From positions 3,962,404-4,026,403 of the forward strand of contig CM067062.1 of NCBI GenBank assembly GCA_033980235.1: DNA of 64,000 nt. The letters run 5' to 3'. This stretch comes from Diadema setosum (taxonomy: Eukaryota; Echinodermata; Echinoidea; Diadematoida; Diadematidae). The notes under the pieces were generated by a model, which saw nothing but the letters and a program-made list of their open reading frames with translations, was not told the origin of the DNA and did not search any database. Made by a program: the position numbers and the translations under genes. This document shows positions 55,855 to 64,000 of this stretch, piece after piece; within the stretch, counting starts at the first letter, position 1, and each line of letters starts with the position of its first letter.

Positions 55855-56185
55855 TCCAAGTCAACTTCTCACAAAATTCATATTGTCATGGCAATATAAA
55901 TCATCTTGCCAAGTTGACTTCATAAAAAGTATCATGTTGACATGGTGGCATCCATGATGATATAAACTTTTAGGGAAGTTGACTTGGCAAGAAGTTTATG
56001 TCATCATGACAATATGAAATTTATGTAAAGTCCACTTGGCAACATGCTGTATGTCGCCATGTCGACATGCGTTTTTCTAGAAGTCAATTTGGTATTCAAG
56101 ATGATATATATATTGCCATGTCGACTAAAAGTGTTGATAAGTCAACATGGTAAGTTACAGATCTTTACATGTCAACACAATGTGG
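55855..56185. repeat. Degenerate minisatellite of GTTGAC/GTCAAC palindromes
   Basis: Variants of CCAAGTTGACTT, AAGTCAACATGG, ATGTCGACATG and GTTGACTTGGCAA recur about every 40-50 bp, in both orientations, separated by ATATGA/TTTATGT spacers. No open frame. Confidence 0.75.
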
Positions 56186-56966
56186 AGATCAAATCGGCCT
56201 GACTAAATAAAGCATCTTGCTATGTCATTAGGTAGAATGGCACTGTAAGCTTCCAAAGTACTCTAGCTTTCATCTCATACATCAATGCTGCCCAACTTCA
56301 AACTTCCGGAGCACAAAATGGCACTGAATGTTATTATTTTTAGGGCGTACAGTAGGTGAGAATCTCTCTCAAAATATATGGTCACTCAATTCTGCCATCT
56401 GTACGGTATCCTAACACACAGAAGTGCAGAGACACATATTTACATTTGCAATTTACGCAGGGATATTGGCTCAAGTTCACTATCATGTGATGACGTTTCC
56501 AATTCAGCGACTCAAGCCTGGTAGCCCAGCGCCAAGGGTTATCCATTAATCTAATTTAAATGACAGGAAGTCGATTTGGGGTCCTGTCTGCCCTAATGCT
56601 GTTCGGGTGTCAAGCAACATCAATCACATTATGATGCAGGCCTGTGCAATTTTGCAACTCACTATGATAAAATATCTAAACAAACACTAATGACCCTCCC
56701 CCCCCCCCTTGAAATCATCTGGTGAGTGCCAGAAGGTTGTAAAGCAATGCTCAAACAGAGAAAAATTGATCAACTCTACATCCTTTTACTCCTCAAATGA
56801 TGACAAGGCTGAAAGAAGTCTTCCATTCATGCTTTCACTGGGAGAAAGGTATCCCTGATACTTACAATGCATTCCTGAATCAATAGGTCTCCACTGTTCA
56901 CATTAGATTGGCCTGTATAATGGTTGGGGTATGTTTTTTGTGCAACTTCTGCATCTGACTACAAGC
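56186..56966. other. No gene recognised
   Basis: AT-rich; a C run of about 11 at 56698. Confidence 0.4.
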
Positions 56967-57184
56967 ACTGTAAAACACGATATTTTCGCGGATTAAATTT
57001 TCGCGAATTGGAGCCGATAGCCTTTTTCGAAGCATGAAATTTTCATGACTTGCCTCTAACATTCAATGCATATAGTGTAGACAAGAACTTTCATGTGCAG
57101 TTTAATTTCACGAATGCTCTCGTGAAATTCGTGAAATTATTTCGCGAAATTAAAATGCACGCCAACATTCCTCGTTTTACAGTA
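56967..57184. mobile_element. MITE, GTGTAGA/TTTTACAG family, most complete copy
   Basis: CACTGTAAAACACGATATTT at the left and TCCTCGTTTTACAGTA at the right. The inside has TTCGCGAATTGGAGCCGATA, AGTGTAGACAAGAACTTTC and TTTCGCGAAATTAAAATGCA. Confidence 0.88.
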
Positions 57185-57429
57185 GCCTATCTTCAATGAC
57201 AGTACACTGCCTTCCTCCAATTATGATCTTGAATGGACAGTTGAATGTACATGACAACATGAATACCTATCTGTTTGAGGTAGACCTGTCTTTCATGCAG
57301 AACCTGGAGTAAAAATGGAAGGACTTCTATGGGCCAACATTTGTAATGCCGATATATCTTCAATCTATTCATGCAAGCATTTGAACAAGTTTATTAAAAA
57401 AAAAAAAAAAATGATCACATGGTTATATC

Positions 57430-57996
57430 TTAAAGGACAAGTTCACCTTCATAAACATAAGGATTGAGAGAATGCAGCAATATTAGTAGAACACATCAGT
57501 GAAAGTTTGAGGAAAATTGGACAATCGATGCAAAAGTTATGAATTTTTAAGATTTTTGTGTTGGAACCGCTGGATGAGGAGACTACTAAGGCTCGTGATG
57601 TCATATGAGTACAACAGTATAAAGAAAATGTAAAGAAAATTCAACATATTTTCACTTTTTTCGCATGATAAAACAGCACTTGACTTGCCTCTTTCTAAAG
57701 GCAATGGGAATAATATTACCCATAACATATGTCAGTAACGAGTCAAGGGAATGTGTGCTTTTTTCAAAATATGAAATTTTGTGAAATTTTCTTTATATTT
57801 TCCTTATGCTGTTGTACGCAAGTGACATCATACACTGCAGTAGTCTTCTCATCCAGCGGTGACTGCACAAAAACTTTAAAAATTCATAACTTTTGAACGG
57901 ATTGTCCGATTTTCCTCAAACTTTCAATGATGTGTTCTACTAATATTGCTACATTCTCTCAATCTTTATGTTAATGAAGGTGAACTTGTCCTTTAA
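57430..57996. mobile_element. 567-bp TTAA-flanked foldback (Kolobok-like)
   Basis: TTAAAGGACAAGTTCACCTT is exactly inverted at the right end, and pairing continues for most of each arm (about 270 bp), including TAGTAGAACACATCA against TGATGTGTTCTACTA. TTAA at both ends fits a TTAA target duplication. It lacks coding capacity. Confidence 0.9.
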
Positions 57997-58437
57997 GAAG
58001 ACAAACATCCATCTTTTGCATTCCAAACAAGCTAAAAATTGTGAAACAGCTGCAGAAAGCTGACTCTCTGTGATGAAACTGCACATGTGTGAACAGGCCT
58101 TAATACCTGGAGACTGATAATGCCAAGAAGTACTTCAATCGTGACTAAGTTGCCGATGTCAATGCCACTTATTGACAGAGGCAGGTTGACAATTGCATTG
58201 CAAAGTCTGTGGAGAGCAATCGATGCAATTTGCGGCTGTTATTAATGCATTGTCATTGTTCTCTGAGCTCAATGTCAAAATATGCAGACATGCAACAAGG
58301 GAATTGAGCTAGTAATAATCAAAATAATACTGGCACAAACTTACATCGAGAAGTTGATGCAGGGAAAACCCATGTCATCGATAAAGGTGGATACATAATA
58401 CAATAAACATAGTTTGATGGCTAATGCATGCTTAATG
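57997..58437. other. No gene recognised
   Basis: AT-rich DNA, nothing supported. Confidence 0.4.
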
Positions 58438-58720
58438 CTACAGTCACACACGGCCGGATTTCGAACCGGGCCCATAAAGAATTAAAACCGTAACGACCCG
58501 CTCCGAGCCGTACAGACCTGCATTGATCCGCATCGTAATCCACATCAATTCCTGATGGATTCCGGGGGCTATGATACGGCAGTGAAAATTTTTTGGTCAC
58601 ATTCAAAATTTTCTCACGGATTTCAGTTCCTCTTTTGGCAATCAGATGTAAAAGTGCTTCATAAAATTCTTGCACGATTTCAGTGCTGGGATGCTTCAAA
58701 TATTCTTGGAAGCTTCCTTC
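58438..58720. mobile_element. CpG-rich repeat with CAGTCACACACGGCCGG end (one end only)
   Basis: Starts abruptly with CTACAGTCACACACGGCCGG, followed by CpG-rich sequence (CGAACCGGGCCC, AACGACCCGCTCCGAGCCG) unlike its flanks. A 92-codon minus-strand frame (58421-58699) reads EIVQEFYEALLHLIAKRG early on, but no domain is recognised. The other terminus was not found. Confidence 0.4.
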
Positions 58721-61361
58721 TCTACATGTAGATTCGTTTTTTCTTCTGTTTTATCTCTCATCTTTCTAAAATCACGATGACCATTTCTTTCACATGGCCT
58801 AACTAAGAACTTGACAATTCATTGACAATTTTTTTTTTTTACCCCATGAAAAACAAAATATGCCATTGTATTGCAATAATCATTGTACTTTAGCTATATT
58901 TGCTTCTCTGTTTGTTGTAAAAACACAGTTGAAATAAATTCAAACGCACCAATAACATTAACTTATGTATCATCTTCTACAGTGTATGTGTCAAATTGAA
59001 TATGATACACATATCCTCATGCAAATGATAATGTGAAGAATGTTTCTGTTTGAAACAAAAAAAAAAACACTTCAAAAACATAGAAAGAGGGCAAATTCAG
59101 CCTGAGACTCAATCTCCCCTCCATCCCCCCCCCCCCCATCCAGAAAAACAAACAAACAAACAGACAGACAAACAGCCTCCTTCCCATATATACCTAACAC
59201 ACACAGCATGTAATATATAAACATTAGCATAAAAGCATGAATCTTCTCTTCACAGAACACTTGCTGCCCTTTGCCAAAGCCTCAAGGGAATGCCATAATT
59301 CATATCCATTGGAAGCTGTGGAATGATTAATGAGCTCACGTCCACGATGTGGATTTGCTGCTATGCTGGAACCTGTTGCTTATCCCTAAGATTTAATCCT
59401 GTCAGCTTCACTGCCTTTTATCTTGTCTTGCTCCCATCCCTTGCTTTACCACACAGCACACTGGGACATTCAAAGATATTAGCACAGTGCTTACGGATGA
59501 AGCTTCTGGTTAAAATGCAAGATTTTTGAAAACACAATCTATATTGGTCACAAATAAAAACAACTTTTGTTTTAGTATGAATCATATTGCTGCTGGATAG
59601 TCATTTGGGTTCCTCTCTTGAATATTACCATACAGATGTACAAGTGCTTGTCGGTACAGGAGATATAAATCAAAAGTTATTCTCCAATAGTCTCATTGAA
59701 GGACCTTAGACATATTAAAATGAATGTTAACATATGAATAGCACTTTTATTTTTAAGTAATAAAACTGTCTTTGCTGCATGATACAGCATTCAAAGAATG
59801 AAGACGGAAAAGTATGAGGTGAAAATGCAATTTTTCTTGATAACTTTCTTCATCTGGGATGATGAATGACACACATACTGTGTAGTTTACAGTCATATAC
59901 CCTTTAAGACTTCTTAATTGTTTCATGAATACAATGTCTTGCCATGTCCCTTCAATAACGCTGAAAATTGAAAACACACCTGCTTCGGCAAATCATGACC
60001 CTTCAAGGGGAGAGTGTCTATTAATACAGCATGCTCAATGTTCAGACTTGGCTCAATCTGGAGTGTCATAAGCCATTAGTATGTAAAAAAAAAAAAAAAA
60101 TTACCCTCATCAGAAAAAAAAAGGCAGTTGTAATTTTGCACTAATATCACACAAACACACACACACACACACATTACACGCTGACAGTATATCTGGCAGT
60201 ATATCTGGCTGACAGTATATCTGGGGGGAAAAAATAGAAGAGGAATTTGACATTCATCTGAAGGTACATTGTAACTTTATTTGTAGTGCTGAGTCTAAGA
60301 CATGCAAGAATTCTGGTAAGATCATTCATGAGTTTTGTGGGAGGCAGGCAGTGCAGAAAAAAAGCATGCTGCATGATAATATGATTAACAATGAAAGATG
60401 CCAGATCTAATTCATCATACCACTACCAAAGACACAATGAAATTCCTCATTATAGTTGTCATATTAATGTAAGCGTATGGTCATACAGAATGGCACATTA
60501 TTGATTCTACTAATAGTTTCCCATGTTGACTGTATCAGAGTAACATCCTACCATATAAAATTTTTGCAATAAAGCCTAAAATATAAGGAGATATCACTAT
60601 TTTTCTCATTAAGCCATAACTGTAGACGGATTAGTCTGGAAACAGTTTTATTATATCTATTGTTTACATTCTGTATATTTACCAATACTTAACATCAATT
60701 ATACTGGTTCAAATTTTTACGTTGGTCGTTTCTATCCCTAACTCACATTTTAGAATTATTTGAAAACACTAATGCTGGGTTTTTGTTTCATCTGCAAATG
60801 GTAACTTATCCCTTTAAATATAAAGTTTCTCTGAATAGTAGCTAGTGTTTATTGGTACTACATTTATCCTGCAAGATGTTTTCTAGGCCAAATCACACAG
60901 AAATACAGTCAAAATATATTAACACTGAAGTAATTTATTTCTTGAAATTGTCACATTTTGATACACCCATTAACAGCAAAAAAAAAAATAGTGAAGGTGT
61001 TATGGAATTGCAAATATATGGCAATTTCAAAATGTGAATGACAACTTTAGTGCTGCTATATCAGGAATGAACATTTAGATATACATATAGCAGCACCTTT
61101 TTTTTCACACGATATACATCCAGTGCAGTGTAATCAAATATATTTTTGACACAATAATCACATAGTAGACATGGCAGTCATGGTGCAGTTCAATACAGAT
61201 ATTTCATTTCTTTTTCGATGCATAAATCATGATAGCACAAGCCAGGAATTGGAACCGACAGCATACATGTGTAGTTTGTTTCTGCACACCTTTTCATACT
61301 CGATGAAAACATTCGAAAGGTGCTGGTACTGAATGTCTATGTATTGGGGGGGGGGGGGTAT
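58721..61361. other. No gene recognised
   Basis: About 2.6 kb of AT-rich DNA with short C (59126), A (60087) and CA (60155) runs and a CAGTATATCTGG direct repeat near 60185-60220. Confidence 0.45.
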
Positions 61362-61575
61362 TACTGTAAAAGTGGAAATTATTGCGGTGTTGACATTTTT
61401 GCACATATCGCGCAACCCGAAACTAGCACGATAAACAAAAGCACACAAATACTTTTCTTTGCCATATGTTCCAGTAGTTGATGTCTTGATTCCACAGAAT
61501 TGAAAACACACATAACTCATCTTACCCCGCCAAGTGTGAAAAATTAGTAACACAAAAATATCTGCTTTTACAGTA
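61362..61575. mobile_element. MITE, ACTGTAAAAGTGG family, copy 3
   Basis: TACTGTAAAAGTGGAAATTA at the left and ATCTGCTTTTACAGTA at the right. AAACTAGCACG, AAAGCACACAAATA and GATTCCACAGAATTGAAAAC inside. A 14-base G run abuts its left side. Confidence 0.88.
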
Positions 61576-61764
61576 TGTTCCGTTTGCAGAAAGGGTGGGA
61601 GATGGCAAGTGGTCATTTGCTTTGATTTGTTTTGTTTCCGTTCTTCTTGAGAGCTTTCTTTGTATGATATCTGTTTGTACCTCTTGTGTGTAACGCTGGT
61701 GGAAGGCGCATTTCCACTTTCGCATTGTGGACAATAAAGCAATCAATTCAATTCAATTCAATCA
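61576..61764 (+). repeat. Probable LINE-type 3' end with (CAATT)n tail
   Basis: GTGGACAATAAAGCAATCAA followed by CAATTCAATTCAATT resembles the 3' end of CR1/L2-like elements, with AATAAA just upstream of a pentanucleotide tail. No reverse transcriptase is visible upstream. Confidence 0.4.
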
Positions 61765-63246
61765 TGGTATTTGAAAATGCCATCTTCCTTAAAATCATCC
61801 CAACATCACAGGTATTCAAGAAAAATAGTGGGCATTTGCATTCATACCTTCACTTCTTGGAGATGAGCTAGGAAAAAAAAGGTGCAGATGTGATGACTAA
61901 TGGAGCTTTAAAAAAAATAATAAAATAAGAAGTGTTCAATGACCCCTCTCTGTAAACTGATCTAAGACTGGATAGGTAAAGGGAGGCATACTGACTCTGA
62001 CAGGGTGATGGAAGATATGGCCAATAAGAACAAAATCTCCCAAACCCCTGGATGTGCGCATCAATCAAGCCAAACTGGATCTGATCCCATCTGTGAGGAT
62101 TTGTGTTCCCTCCTTTACAGATTACTAGCACACTCTTCATCAATCAAATCAAACACAATCCAGAGCTAAACTTACATTGGGGGGGGGGGGGGAATCAGAC
62201 AACCAGACAGCTGCTGGTAGAAATAGATAGGCTACATCCATCAGATTTTAGTCCTCATCATGACGGGTCCTACATCTCTTCACTACATTCAAACAGAAAA
62301 TATCAAGGGGGGGGGGGGGAATAATCTGATCAAGTCAAATCATTCTCTGGATGCCATGATGACTGCACATTGCTTTCTATGATTTCAGTTTTACCATTCC
62401 GCACAAATATTCTCCAACCTCCCAAGATTTTTAACCCATCCCTCGCAAGATTTTTAACCCATCCCTCGCTTTTGGGGAAAAAAAAGGAAAAAAATTAGCA
62501 AAACTGCTTTAATACACAGTATATACTAAATTTAATCTACAAACTGTGAAATGCAGCATAATGGCAAAATATTTTAAACCTCGCTCAGTGCTGGTAAAAG
62601 TCTATAACTTTGAAGTAGAGCCAATGTCATTCTGTTTCATCAAGTCCTGGAGTCATCTTTACGACAAAATATCTACATCAATCATGGAATCATCATGATT
62701 AACTACATAATTAGCTTTAGCATTATCTTAATCACTATCAACATCATCCTCATCATATTATCATTGTCATTAACAAAGTCATTACCATTATCATATCATA
62801 GACTACTCCAAAAGACATGAGTAAATGGAATTTTGAGGAGAATGCTTCCTATCATTTTCCCCCTCAGATAACCCTAAAATTGTAGCCAAAAACTTTGAAT
62901 CCTTACAGCTCAGAGTAGCAAAAAAACAAAAAAAAAACAAAATAAAAATTGAAATAAATGAAGTTTCTCAAAAGATTGAAGTGTCTGTTGTATCTTTACA
63001 ATATTAGAAATCTGAAGGTTCAAAACCTCTTCTTTTTCAAGTGCACACAAGGCAGCCAAATACACAATTCCAACTCCACACTAGCATTTTACACAAGCTG
63101 AACTGACCCCACAATTGTTGAAAATATATTCAGCTGTGACATTTAAACCAGGTACAATTGTAATCAACCCTGGCAAGATCTGACAGATTTACATAAACTA
63201 ACACCTCTCTATAGTAGGTGGGATAAAGGAGACTTTAATGGCACGG
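61765..63246. other. No gene recognised
   Basis: AT-rich; G runs at about 62179 and 62307 and a short direct repeat (AAGATTTTTAACCCATCCCTCGC) near 62424-62470. Confidence 0.4.
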
Positions 63247-63453
63247 TTACTCAAGGGGTGGAAATCCTTGCCGATCAAGCCAGCCCACACTGACAGCAGC
63301 TATCAAGGAGAGGAAGGAGTCGACGGAAACCACAAAATCACCAGCAGAAAGCAGGAAATCATTTCCCGTCTTTGCAGATCGCGGCACTGAGATACGGGCA
63401 GGTGAAGTGTTGATTTTTTTCCATTCAACCTGCCCTCTACTGGTTGGTTGCAT
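63247..63453 (-). CDS. Weak candidate small ORF or terminal exon
   Basis: An ATG in good context (CCACCACCATGC) opens 68 codons to a stop, with ATTAAA just after the stop. The peptide has a hydrophobic C-terminal half (FVVSVDSFLSLIAAVSVGWL). CpG content exceeds that of the flanks. No family recognised; a chance open frame is quite possible. Confidence 0.2.
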   Translation of the reverse strand: MQPTSRGQVEWKKINTSPARISVPRSAKTGNDFLLSAGDFVVSVDSFLSLIAAVSVGWLDRQGFPPLE

Positions 63454-64000
63454 GGTGGTGGATAGGATGGATCATGTGTGACATCTTGCACAATCGCTGT
63501 AGAGCAATAGCCTTCTCTTTGTTCAAACTCTTCTTACTTATAATACGTCATAATTGTCATGTAATGATGATATTTTTACCTGCAGCACTCTGAAGCTCAT
63601 GTAGCAAAGAATGGTCTCATTTGGAATGAATTAGAATGCATACTGCATTTTATGTGATTTCTCGTGTTCTTATTGAACATATTTTTTAAAGGTTGAAAAA
63701 TTAATATTCATTTCTTCAATGATTATTCCTACGTATTTGTCATGCATTCTATATATCATCATATTCTGAGAAGTAAAGGATGCTAAAGGATTTTGCTCGA
63801 TGCAATCAAAGGCCAAAGCAATCCACCTGCTCAGTTTCATCCAGTAACCCACATGGCACAATAAGATTTCACACAATAATACACAACTAATCAAACCACC
63901 ATAACAAATATGCTCCAAATTGTTCCCGTTGTTGTCATGTTTATTGCAATAATAGTATATCATATCATATCAAGTTGGGTATGGCCAGATTCTGAGGTGC
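63454..64000. other. No gene recognised
   Basis: AT-rich window end; a short ATATC repeat near 63955-63970. Confidence 0.4.

Noticed and set aside
58421..58699. 92-codon minus-strand frame as transposase fragment
   Set aside because: No catalytic or DNA-binding motif; it lies in a CpG-rich repeat end, so it is reported only as a repeat.

Overview
The window reads as AT-rich nuclear DNA of a marine invertebrate deuterostome, most likely an echinoderm (sea-urchin-like). The basis is a single-coding-exon rhodopsin-family receptor in long non-coding surroundings, tRNA-derived SINEs, a CR1/L2-type LINE remnant, many foldback MITEs and abundant microsatellites. The species assignment is inference. 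Only one gene is solid. No bacterial-type operon, CRISPR array or rRNA gene is present.

Layout. 1-15 kb: a large foldback at the left edge, three MITE groups, microsatellites, one plausible internal exon (3860-4009, +) and one weak terminal exon (1555-1889, -). 15.7-23 kb: a cluster of rolling-circle (Helitron2/Helentron-like) non-autonomous elements, called here A (15756-16880), B (17990-18983), D (19973-21921, with E nested inside at 20414-21853) and G (21924-22803). 23.4-27.6 kb: two linked inverted-repeat elements with TATA boxes facing each other, a GGGCCC-rich minisatellite, and two related elements with CAGGG/CAAGG ends and 8-bp target duplications. 28.5-34.6 kb: Helentron-like element F, foldbacks, MITEs, a broken LINE reverse transcriptase (32915-33730) and a purine-rich tract. 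37.9-38.7 kb: a SINE and small elements. 39.99-44.39 kb: a tandem duplication whose second copy holds a solo LTR (40633-42251) and Helentron-like element H (42446-44221); the first copy preserves the empty site for both. 44998-46065: the GPCR. 46-64 kb: mostly non-coding, with further MITEs, a 767-bp terminal-inverted-repeat element, a 567-bp TTAA-flanked foldback, minisatellites and a LINE-like tail.

The most interesting result concerns the rolling-circle elements. All share a 5' end beginning TATGCCTCCGCC or a variant, a matching subterminal inverted repeat near the other end, then a small hairpin and a terminal CTAG or close variant. The hairpin stem changes in a compensatory way between families. 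All copies recognised lie in the same orientation. Their bodies are built from about 140-165-bp modules: one set (G, H) repeats the RFX-type X-box GTTRCCATGGCAAC at least 14 times, and another (A, B, E, F) repeats the nuclear-receptor DR1 motif AGGTCAAAGGTCA. H, with about ten X-boxes, ends 0.8 kb upstream of the GPCR coding exon.
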